Shown here piece by piece: positions 9,387 through 17,516 of a DNA stretch of 64,000 nt. The stretch's first letter is position 1. Every line of letters starts with the position of its first letter. The DNA lies in NCBI RefSeq assembly GCF_024519315.1, contig NZ_JANIIC010000026.1, positions 60,850 through 124,849 of the forward strand, in the 5' to 3' direction. The translations under genes and the position numbers were made by a program. Source of the DNA: Streptomyces malaysiensis subsp. samsunensis. Its GTDB lineage: Bacteria; Actinomycetota; Actinomycetes; Streptomycetales; Streptomycetaceae. Under the pieces are notes generated by a model. The model had not been told where the DNA came from and made no database searches. It worked only from the letters and a program-made list of their open reading frames with translations.

Positions 9387-11714
9387 GTGCACGGAGGCAT
9401 CCACTTCCACGCGCAGGCCACACCGGACGCGGGGAGTTCCTCCAGCCCTGTCCCACGCCAGTTACCGGCCGACGTGGGTGGATTCGTCAACCGGACCGAT
9501 GAGCTGGGTCAGTTGAATGCCGTCCTCACCACCGAGGACGGCGGTCCGCTCGTCGTCTCGGTATACGTGATCGCGGGCACCGCCGGCGCCGGAAAGACAT
9601 CGCTGGCACTGCGCTGGGCACACCAGGTCCGGGAGCGTTTCCCGGATGGTCAACTGTACGCCAATCTGCGCGGCTACGACCCCGGAGAGCCGGTCGCGGC
9701 CCGCGAGGCCCTGCACCGCTTGCTGACCTCGCTCGGTGTCCAGCCCGAAGCCGTACCGCAGGATCTCGACGCGGCCGCCGCGCTATACCGCTCGTTGCTG
9801 GCCGACCGTCGGGTACTGGTCGTCCTGGACAACGCGGCCACAGTCGGCCAGGTCAGGCCGTTGCTGCCCGGGAGCGCACACAGCCTGGTGCTGGTCACCA
9901 GCCGCAGCCGCCTATCCGGTCTCGCCGTCCGTGATGGAGCTCGCCGACTCACGCTCGGTGTGCTGCCGGAGCCGGAGGCGGTTGCCCTGCTGCGCGTCGT
10001 CACCGCGGGATACCGGCCGGTCGATGACGAACGGAAGCTCGCCGAATTGGCCCGGCTGTGCGCACGACTTCCGCTCGCTCTGCGGATAGCCGCGGAACGC
10101 GCCGCCAGCCACCCCCACCTGCGGCTGGACGACCTGATCGCCGAACTACGCGACGAATCGGCCCTCTGGGACGCTCTGAGCACGGGCGACGACGAGGAGG
10201 CCGAAGCCGTCCGCACCGTCTTCGCGTGGTCCTATCGCGCCCTGTCCGAGCAAGCCGCCCGCCTGTTCCGCCTGCTGGGCCTACACCCCGGACCCGAGTT
10301 CGGGCTGCAAGCCGCCGCGGCCCTGGCAGGGTCGACCAGCATCAGTCGGTCCCGGCAACTGCTGGACTCTCTGGTCGGCGCACACCTCCTGGAACAGACC
10401 GCCCCGGACCGCTACCAGTTCCATGACCTTCTGCGTGCCTACGCCATCGACCAGGCCCAGCACGAGGAGCCGCCGGTCGAGCGGGAGGCAGCTCTGCGCC
10501 GCGTGCTGGAGTGGTACCTGCACACCGCCGATGCCGCGCAGGGCTGGATCAACCCCGCTGAGGATCGCGTGCCCCTCACGCCCGCCTCGGATGACATCAG
10601 CCCGCTGACGTTCTCCGACTACGACGCTGCTGTGGACTGGGCCGAGCGGGAGCACGCCAACCTCTTCCAGGCTGTCCGTACGGCGGCCGACGCCGGGCAG
10701 GACCGACTGGCGTGGCAGCTGGCCACAGTCTTGTGGAACGCACAGTTCCCCTCCGCCTCGGGCACAAGCTGGCCAGCCGTGGGCCGCATCGGACTAGAGG
10801 CGGCCGAACGGCTGGGAGAACGCGCCGCACAAGGGGCACTCCACACCTACCTCGGCATGGCCTACACCCGCCTCAACCGCCTGGCCGAGAGCCTCGAATC
10901 CCACGAGAACGCGCTGACGATCCGGCGTGACCTGGGAGACCGCCTGGGCGAAGCACGCTCACTCAATCTGATCGGGCTGAACCACCTCCGCGGCAGACGG
11001 CTCGACACCGCTGCCCGCTACTTCGAGCAGGCCATCTCCGCCTTCCAGGAGCAGGACGCCGCCCACTGGGCCGCCACTGCGCTGTCCAACCTCGCCACCA
11101 CCCACTACCGCGCCGGGCGGCTTCCGGAGGCGGCAACCGTCACTGACCAAGCCCTTGCAGCGCACCGGACCCTCAACGATCAGCGTAGCGAGGGCAACAT
11201 CCTGCGCGTGCTGAGCGACGTCCAGCGTGAGCAGGGCGATGTCGAAGCATCCCTGGTCTCGGCCCAGGCCGCCCTCGATATCGCCCTCAGCCTCCGTAAC
11301 CTGCGTCTGGAGGGCTTCTGGCTGCTGACCCTCGGCGATGCCCAGCAGGCGAAGGGCCAGTACGCCGAGGCCCTGACCTCCTACCAGCGCTCCGCCACAC
11401 TCCACCGACGCCTCGCCGACCGCAGCCGAGAGGCACTGGCCTGGCAGGGGGTTGGTGAGGTGTACCGCCGCCTCGGACGTCATGCCGAGGCGGCCGACTT
11501 TCACCGCCAGGCTGCCTCGACGCACCGCGATCTCGGCGATGAGTGGCACCAGGCCCTGGCCCTGGACGGCCTGGCCTCGGCCGTACTCGGCGAAAACCCG
11601 GAGGAAGCCCGTCGCCACTGGGCACAGGTGCTGAGGCTAATCGCCGACTTCGACGATCCTCACGCAGCGGCGCTGCGCGAGGCAGCCGAATGCCGGCTGG
11701 CAGGAGTCAGCTGA
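9387..11714 (+). CDS. STAND NTPase with NB-ARC and TPR repeats
   Basis: 775 residues. The NB-ARC module has Walker A as AGTAGAGKTSLA near residue 65 and Walker B as RRVLVVLDNAA near residue 145. It is followed by helical winged-helix-like sequence and, from about residue 450, many tetratricopeptide repeats (GRLPEAATVTDQALAAHR). It resembles AfsR without its N-terminal SARP DNA-binding domain, so it is unlikely to activate transcription directly. STAND proteins oligomerise on sensing a ligand; several bacterial members are anti-phage sensors, but no effector domain is visible at either end here. The GTG start is preceded by open in-frame sequence without ATG, so the N-terminus is slightly uncertain. 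The short VHGGIHFHAQ lead-in is typical of this group. Confidence 0.75.
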   Translation: MHGGIHFHAQATPDAGSSSSPVPRQLPADVGGFVNRTDELGQLNAVLTTEDGGPLVVSVYVIAGTAGAGKTSLALRWAHQVRERFPDGQLYANLRGYDPGEPVAAREALHRLLTSLGVQPEAVPQDLDAAAALYRSLLADRRVLVVLDNAATVGQVRPLLPGSAHSLVLVTSRSRLSGLAVRDGARRLTLGVLPEPEAVALLRVVTAGYRPVDDERKLAELARLCARLPLALRIAAERAASHPHLRLDDLIAELRDESALWDALSTGDDEEAEAVRTVFAWSYRALSEQAARLFRLLGLHPGPEFGLQAAAALAGSTSISRSRQLLDSLVGAHLLEQTAPDRYQFHDLLRAYAIDQAQHEEPPVEREAALRRVLEWYLHTADAAQGWINPAEDRVPLTPASDDISPLTFSDYDAAVDWAEREHANLFQAVRTAADAGQDRLAWQLATVLWNAQFPSASGTSWPAVGRIGLEAAERLGERAAQGALHTYLGMAYTRLNRLAESLESHENALTIRRDLGDRLGEARSLNLIGLNHLRGRRLDTAARYFEQAISAFQEQDAAHWAATALSNLATTHYRAGRLPEAATVTDQALAAHRTLNDQRSEGNILRVLSDVQREQGDVEASLVSAQAALDIALSLRNLRLEGFWLLTLGDAQQAKGQYAEALTSYQRSATLHRRLADRSREALAWQGVGEVYRRLGRHAEAADFHRQAASTHRDLGDEWHQALALDGLASAVLGENPEEARRHWAQVLRLIADFDDPHAAALREAAECRLAGVS

Positions 11715-11825
11715 GGCAGTGGAATGATGACGTGTGCATGAGGGCCGCAGGGTGGCAGGCCGATTTGCGCTACCGCCGCCCTGCTGTGCCGATTACAGAC
11801 ATAGTGAGAACTGACAGAGGCTCCT

Positions 11826-14018
11826 TTAGGATGCCGCAACCATGCCGAGGAACGGACTGGGATCTCCGTGCCAGGAGACCCGGAGGGCATCTCGCGCACG
11901 GGTACAGGCGACGAAGAGCAGGCTCAACTCGCCCAGAAGATCCTCCCGATGCTGTTGGGGATCCACTTCCTTCGCAGTGATAGCGCCGCGCATCGGTACG
12001 ACACCATCGCTCACGCCGGCGACGGCCACGCAGCGGAATTCGAGCCCCTTCATACGATGCATGGTTCCGACGCGGACACCGTCGCCGGTCCCCGATGTGA
12101 CGCCCAGCACGGTAGCGGGCACACCGGCTCGTTCCAGGGCGTGTGCGATGTCCTTGCCCAGCTGGATGTACCGCACCGCCACTCCGATCTCGTGCGGCGA
12201 GACTTCGGCTCTGGTCCAGTCCTCGATCTGGGCCACCAGGCCCGCGAGTTCCTCGGTTTTGCTGCTTGAGCCTTGCGTCTGTGGAGGCGCGCCGTGGAAG
12301 GCCGACCGATAGCCGGTCAGCGACTCGTCACCGCCGTCCATGTCGTCGATGCGCTCGCCTGTCAGCAGGGCGGTGGACCAGGTAAGGATCTCCTGCGTGG
12401 TCCGGTAGTTGATGCGCAGACGGGTGGACCGACCGGCCACCGAGATGCCGAGGCTGCGCAGGGACACCTTGTTGCCGTAGATACGCTGGTAGGTGTCGCC
12501 CGCGAGAAACAGGCCGTCCGGACCAGGGGCGACCAGAGCCCTCAGCAGCCGCCACTGGGCCGGATGCAGATCCTGTGCCTCATCGATCACCACATGGCGG
12601 TAAGGCCGTTCGCCACCCTGTTCATCCAGGATCCGAGCTGCCTCCGCGCATACCTGCAGGAAGGTCCACTCGCCCGCCTGGCGCAGCTCCTTCGTGAATG
12701 CCTCGATCGCACGCCACACCTGGGCACGCTTCAATGGGCCGAGAGCGGTGCCGCGCCCGCTGCGGGACGCCTTGAGATACGCCTCGGGGGAGCGCAGGTC
12801 CTGGGCGAGGACGACGTGCCTCCACTCCTGGTCGAGGAAGACATCGGTGAAGTCGATTCCGAGTTGCCGGGCGATGCGCTCCCAGCGCGCTGTGATCTCC
12901 TTCTGCCGGGTGACGATGGCCAGGGGGGCGCCGCGGTGCTCTCGGACGATCTGATTGGCGAGTGCGTCGACGTTGACGACGCGGATCTTCGCCCGCACCT
13001 GAGAGTCGGGGATCAGCAGCTCGAGATTGCCGCGGAGGTCGGTGGCGAGATCCCGGGTGAATGTGGTGAGAAGGATCGACTCGTCGGGAGCGTCGGCCGG
13101 CAGCTGCCGTGCCAGATGAAAGGCGCGGTGCAGGGCCACCACGGTTTTGCCCGTTCCCGGACCGCCGATCACGCGGGCCGGGCCCTTGTACGACGGCCGG
13201 TAGGCGACCTTGCGCTGACTCGGGTGCAGAAACACCCTCCAGGCATCGAAGGGGCGCGACAGAATTTCCGTCAGCTCGTCGGCCCCCGAGACCAGGGCGA
13301 TCCTGCCCTGCGAGCGGGCCATGGCGGCCGAGAGACCGTCCTGCCCGGCGGAGGGCGTCGGCGCGCCGCTGTTCGACGCCATGGTGAGCTGCGGGTACGT
13401 AGCGGGAGAAATCTGCTCCAGCTGGATGAGCACCACCTCGCGCCACACGTCTTCCGGCTCCATGCCGGCGGCGAGCCCGGCGAGCACGTCGTACTGCTGC
13501 TCCGGCAGGATCTTGTGCAGGGCGTCGAGATGGGCCTCGTGGCTGAGGTGACGTATCAGCGGGAGTAGTTCGGCATCGATCCCCAGCCTGGTCAGGTCCT
13601 TGTCCGAGACGTGCGCAAACAGCGGCGCGGTGTCCGCGGATGAGGCAGAGGCGAGGGCATGCATGCCGGCGGTGGCCCGCTCAAGGGCGACGTCGTTGCG
13701 CAGCTCGATGCCTTGCGTTGCGGAGTTGACGGTCGCCCGGTGTTTGATGGCCCAGTCGATCGCGTCGTCGTGGCGCATGACCTTCAGGAGCAGGAAGCTG
13801 TCTCCTGACTCGGGAGCCAGGACGACTCCGCGCATGGACTGGTTGATGCGGATGGTGCGGATGCGGGGATCCCGGGCCTTTTCGAGTTTTTCGAAATGGA
13901 GCCCCGCGTGCCGGTGCTCCTGAAACTTGTCGAAGACTTCGTGGACGCGCTTTTGAACCGACTTCTCCAGCCTGGCGAACTCCATCAGGAAGTCCTTGTG
14001 GATCCCCAGCGTCGCCAT
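11826..14018 (-). CDS. UvrD/Rep-type helicase with ParE-like N-terminus
   Basis: A 730-residue superfamily 1 helicase: Walker A as GGPGTGKTVVALHRA near residue 285, motif II as VIDEAQDLHPAQW near residue 480, motif IV as RLRINYRTTQEI, and motif VI as LFVACTRARDALRV near residue 703. The first about 100 residues (KLEKARDPRIRTIRINQSMR, then LLLKVMRHDDAIDWA) look like a RelE/ParE-fold domain fused to the helicase. Helicases of this layout unwind DNA with ATP and occur in defence islands. ATG 14018 has GGGAG six bases upstream. The gene is divergent from the DUF262 protein, about 100 bp between starts, so they may share a control region. No nuclease motif is seen. It is not Gabija, since no GajA neighbour is present. 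Confidence 0.8.
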   Translation of the reverse strand: MATLGIHKDFLMEFARLEKSVQKRVHEVFDKFQEHRHAGLHFEKLEKARDPRIRTIRINQSMRGVVLAPESGDSFLLLKVMRHDDAIDWAIKHRATVNSATQGIELRNDVALERATAGMHALASASSADTAPLFAHVSDKDLTRLGIDAELLPLIRHLSHEAHLDALHKILPEQQYDVLAGLAAGMEPEDVWREVVLIQLEQISPATYPQLTMASNSGAPTPSAGQDGLSAAMARSQGRIALVSGADELTEILSRPFDAWRVFLHPSQRKVAYRPSYKGPARVIGGPGTGKTVVALHRAFHLARQLPADAPDESILLTTFTRDLATDLRGNLELLIPDSQVRAKIRVVNVDALANQIVREHRGAPLAIVTRQKEITARWERIARQLGIDFTDVFLDQEWRHVVLAQDLRSPEAYLKASRSGRGTALGPLKRAQVWRAIEAFTKELRQAGEWTFLQVCAEAARILDEQGGERPYRHVVIDEAQDLHPAQWRLLRALVAPGPDGLFLAGDTYQRIYGNKVSLRSLGISVAGRSTRLRINYRTTQEILTWSTALLTGERIDDMDGGDESLTGYRSAFHGAPPQTQGSSSKTEELAGLVAQIEDWTRAEVSPHEIGVAVRYIQLGKDIAHALERAGVPATVLGVTSGTGDGVRVGTMHRMKGLEFRCVAVAGVSDGVVPMRGAITAKEVDPQQHREDLLGELSLLFVACTRARDALRVSWHGDPSPFLGMVAAS

Positions 14019-14118
14019 CACAACTCCCGGTCCCGCGTTGGCTGATTCTCCGGATCACCGTACCGGGATGGTGGACAATGAAGGGCTGGCCCCGGACAAC
14101 TCGACGAAGAGGACGCGC

Positions 14119-16701
14119 GTGCAGGCTCGGGAGATCACGTTCAGCAAGCTGGTCCAGGGCGAGATGCAGTTCCAGGTTCCTCTCTATCAGCGCACATACA
14201 GCTGGGAACGGCAGCAGCTCCAGCAGTTGTGGGACGACGTGATGGAGTTGGTCGACGACCGGCTGGAAGACAGGCCGACAGCGGCCCACTTCCTGGGGTC
14301 CGTCGTGCTGGCTCCGGAGCGTGTCGCCGCGGGCGGAATGCAGCGTTGGCTCGTCGTGGACGGCCAGCAGCGGCTCACCACCCTCATGCTCGCCTTCATC
14401 GCGCTGCGGGACCGCCACCGCGAGCGCAAGGCCGACAAGAAGGCCGCCCGAATCCACGACCTCCTTCTGGTCAACGGGTACCAGGAGGGGGACGACCACT
14501 ACCGGCTGCTGCCGACCCAGGCCGACCGGGACGCCTTCATCGCATGCGTGGAGTCCTCCCCGAAAGCGGGTGGCCCGGGAAACGTCGGCGCCGCCTACCG
14601 GTTCTTTCTCGATGCCCTCGCAGAGGGGGAGGAGAACAGCGGTGAGGTCTGGACCGACGCCGTGGAGACGGTCCTTGGCAACCTGCTGTCGATCGTCGCC
14701 ATCACCGCGGCCGAGGGCGATAACGTCTACCGGATCTTCGAGTCCATCAACAACACGGGCGTCGGTCTGAGCCAGAGCGACCTGCTGCGCAACTACCTCT
14801 TCATGTGTCTTCCCAACCGTGGGGAGCAGGTTTACCGCACCCTGTGGCTGCCCATGCAGGAGCTGCTCGGGCCGGACAATCTGGAACTGCTGGTCTGGCT
14901 CGATCTGGTGGTGGCCGGCAACAGCCGTGCCAAACAAAGCGAGATCTACCGGGATCAGCAGAAGCGGCTCGAGCCGCTGTCCCAGGACGAAGCGGCACTT
15001 CAGGCGGAGATCGCCTCCCTCGCCGAGCGAGCCGAGCGGCTCATGCGCATCCTGGAACCCGAGCGGGAGCCCGAACCGGAGCTGCGGGACGTGCTGGAGC
15101 GACTGTCCCGATGGGGCGGCCAGACCCACTATCCACTGGCCCTCTACTTGCTCGACCTGGTGGACTGCGGTCGGTGCACCGCCCAGGAGGCCGCCGAGGC
15201 GCTGGGTTACGCCGAGAGCTACATGGTGCGCCGTCTGCTGGCCGGTCTCTCCACGACGGGCAGCAACCGCGTCTTCATGGAGCTCCCCAAGGAGCTGGAC
15301 AAGGACGGCTCACCCGCTCAGGCCGTACGCCACTTCCTGTCGCGGCCCAAGACGGGAGCTCGGGTGTGGCCCGGCAACGACGCACTGCGCGAGGCGGTCC
15401 GAACCCGTCCCTTCTATAAAGCAGGCCGTGTCAACCAGCGCTTCCAGGTACTGCGCCGACTGGAGGAGAGCTACAGCGCGAGCGAACCCGTCGACTACAC
15501 CAAAGCCCGGCTCACCGTGGAACACGTCCTGCCGCAGACCCCCGCGCAGCAGTGGCTCGACATGCTCGCCGAGGAGGCCGAAGACGGGGAGAGCCCCGAA
15601 GAGCTCCATGCGCTTCTCGTTCATACGCTGGGCAACCTGACGCTCTCCGGGGACAATGCGCGGCTGTCGAACCACCCCTTCCGCCGCAAGCAGGAGATCC
15701 TCGACTCCAGTGCCCTGCGGATGAACCAGCGCATCGCGGCCGAGGAACGCTGGGGCAGAGCGCAGATCCTGGCCCGCGCCGATGAACTGGCCGAGCGGGC
15801 GGTCCGGCTGTGGCCCGGTCCGATCGAGAACGCGCGCCATGCCGACGACGGGTGGGCGGGCTGGAAGGAGCTGCGCAAGGCCCTCCGCGCGATGCCGTCG
15901 GGAACCTGGACGACGTACGGCGACATCGCCGCGCTCATCGGCACGCATGCCATCAGCGTCGGCAGTCACATGCGATCCGCCCCCGGGCTGCATGGCGCCT
16001 ACCGTGTCCTGACCGCCGACGGCCGTGTCGCGGAGGGCTTCCGCTGGACCGACGACGAGCAACTCGGCGACCCCAAAGTCCTCCTGGAAGCCGAGGGAGT
16101 TCGCTTCGACGCGGTGGGCCGGGCCCACCGCTCGCATCGGCTGACCGCAGGAGACCTGGCGACTCTCCTGGGCAAGAGCGACTCCGACGAATGGGCGCCG
16201 GCACAGGAACCGGACGACGGACAGGAGACGGCCGCCGACCGTTTCACGACGCAACTCCGGGCCAACCAGACGCAGGAGACCGTCGACGGCGTGCTGAGCG
16301 CGCTGCGTTTCTGGGAACAGCAGGGCGGCTATCGCGCGTACGGCAAAGCCGAGGAGACCAGCTGCTTTCCGACCCTGGAGGCGAGCGCCGCCCGTAACGC
16401 GCGCACCCTGTGGCCGATCGCCGTCTACCCGGTGACCGGCACGGTGGAAGTCGTCCTTCAGCATCTGAAGCGGCGGCCGCCGTTCGATGACGAGCCGATG
16501 CGGCGGGAGCTGATGGGCCGGTTCAACGAGATCGAGGGAATCGAACTGGCCGAAGCGAAGCTGGACCTGCGTCCTTCCTTCCCTTTGGAGGTCTTCGCCG
16601 CGCACGGCGAGGAACTCTGCGCCGTGCTGGAATGGTTCGTGCACGTGGTCGCCCTCGCTGAAGCCCGTCGGCCACTGGAGGACGGTCCGGCCGCGTCCTG
16701 A
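14119..16701 (+). CDS. DUF262-DUF1524 (GmrSD-like) protein with alkyltransferase-like domain
   Basis: 860 residues from GTG 14119, which has GAAGAGG in front; ATG 14068 is an alternative. The DUF262 part shows VPLYQRTYSWERQQ (residue 20) and VVDGQQRLTTL (D81), the nucleotide-binding signature of GmrS-type restriction proteins. The DUF1524 His-Me nuclease motif VEHVLPQ has H469, followed by HTLGNLTLSGDNARLSNHPF. Then, unusually, residues about 592-670 resemble the MGMT/ATL DNA-binding domain (GTWTTYGDIAALIG, then EAEGVRFDAVGRAH). Where true MGMT has PCHRV this protein has GAYRV, so it cannot accept an alkyl group but may still bind modified bases. A C-terminal region of about 170 residues is unassigned. 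GmrSD enzymes cut glucosylated phage DNA; this one may recognise other base modifications. Confidence 0.8.
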   Translation: MQAREITFSKLVQGEMQFQVPLYQRTYSWERQQLQQLWDDVMELVDDRLEDRPTAAHFLGSVVLAPERVAAGGMQRWLVVDGQQRLTTLMLAFIALRDRHRERKADKKAARIHDLLLVNGYQEGDDHYRLLPTQADRDAFIACVESSPKAGGPGNVGAAYRFFLDALAEGEENSGEVWTDAVETVLGNLLSIVAITAAEGDNVYRIFESINNTGVGLSQSDLLRNYLFMCLPNRGEQVYRTLWLPMQELLGPDNLELLVWLDLVVAGNSRAKQSEIYRDQQKRLEPLSQDEAALQAEIASLAERAERLMRILEPEREPEPELRDVLERLSRWGGQTHYPLALYLLDLVDCGRCTAQEAAEALGYAESYMVRRLLAGLSTTGSNRVFMELPKELDKDGSPAQAVRHFLSRPKTGARVWPGNDALREAVRTRPFYKAGRVNQRFQVLRRLEESYSASEPVDYTKARLTVEHVLPQTPAQQWLDMLAEEAEDGESPEELHALLVHTLGNLTLSGDNARLSNHPFRRKQEILDSSALRMNQRIAAEERWGRAQILARADELAERAVRLWPGPIENARHADDGWAGWKELRKALRAMPSGTWTTYGDIAALIGTHAISVGSHMRSAPGLHGAYRVLTADGRVAEGFRWTDDEQLGDPKVLLEAEGVRFDAVGRAHRSHRLTAGDLATLLGKSDSDEWAPAQEPDDGQETAADRFTTQLRANQTQETVDGVLSALRFWEQQGGYRAYGKAEETSCFPTLEASAARNARTLWPIAVYPVTGTVEVVLQHLKRRPPFDDEPMRRELMGRFNEIEGIELAEAKLDLRPSFPLEVFAAHGEELCAVLEWFVHVVALAEARRPLEDGPAAS

Positions 16702-16754
16702 ATCCGTCGGGCACTGCCCGGCCGCCGATCGCCAGGACCACGCCCTACGGTGTG

Positions 16755-17516
16755 TCAGCCAGGAAGCGGCCGCAGCACACCCCTCCGCTGCAGCTCCCGG
16801 ATGTGCTCGGCGGCCCTGAGCGGGGCGGTGCCACCGGTAACCAGCACCCCGGCCTCCAGGTTCCTGCGGACCGCCGACTCCGTGAGGTTCGCGCTGCCGA
16901 GCAACAGCACCCGCCGGTCGGCGACGGCCAGCTTGGCGTGCTGCCGCGCACGCGGGTGGTCGCGCCGCTCGGGTGCCCAGTGCCACAGCCGTACGCCGGG
17001 CACGGCCGCGAAGGCGTCGGCCGGTTCGGAGCCGAGCAGCCCGGCGGCTCCCGCCCTGGTCTCCACCACGACATGCACCTCGACACCCCGCGCGACGGCC
17101 GCCCGCAGAGCCGCGGAGAGCGGTTCATAGGGGCGGGCCGCATACGTCATGGCCAGCAGCTCCCGCCGCGCCCCGGCGACGACCTCCGCGAGCACCCGAG
17201 CGGTGGGGCGTGCCGGCACCCCTGGAGTGGCAGGCCCGGTCCAGACCGTGCTGACGTCGACCTCGACCCGCTGTCGGTCCCGGCCCGCGACGAACCCGCG
17301 CAGGTAGGCGGCGGCCTCGGCGTACGGGATGCCGTGGCGCCGCAGCGACGCGTACACCTCCCGTATCGCGTCACTGGCGCGCGGATCCTGCACAGTCACA
17401 AGCGCGTGCTCCAGGCCCCGCCCGCGTGCCAGCACACCCGCCAGGTCCTTGGTGCGCGCGGAGCCGAGGACCGAGGCGACCGCCTCCGCCGCGGCCTCGA
17501 ACTCCGCGCGGCTCAC
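16755..17516 (-). CDS. drmC: DISARM protein DrmC (phospholipase D family)
   Basis: 253 residues from a GTG that overlaps the drmB stop (GTGA). An HKD motif is visible near residues 195-215 as QHAKLAVADRRVLLLGSANL (H-K-D then GSAN), the phospholipase D-superfamily catalytic signature; only one is present, so the active form would be a dimer. DrmC is the PLD-fold core component of DISARM; related proteins can act as nucleases, though in studied systems DrmC is not always needed for protection. It is the last gene of the drmA-drmB-drmC operon and converges with the DUF262 gene, 53 bp apart. Length and place match the family well. Confidence 0.88.
   Translation of the reverse strand: MSRAEFEAAAEAVASVLGSARTKDLAGVLARGRGLEHALVTVQDPRASDAIREVYASLRRHGIPYAEAAAYLRGFVAGRDRQRVEVDVSTVWTGPATPGVPARPTARVLAEVVAGARRELLAMTYAARPYEPLSAALRAAVARGVEVHVVVETRAGAAGLLGSEPADAFAAVPGVRLWHWAPERRDHPRARQHAKLAVADRRVLLLGSANLTESAVRRNLEAGVLVTGGTAPLRAAEHIRELQRRGVLRPLPG

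Noticed and set aside
12273..13568. 431-codon plus-strand frame opposite the helicase
   Set aside because: It covers the helicase motifs on the other strand and has no recognisable domain.
11826..14018. Gabija GajB helicase
   Set aside because: No adjacent GajA (OLD-type ATPase with TOPRIM); the N-terminal ParE-like domain also does not fit.
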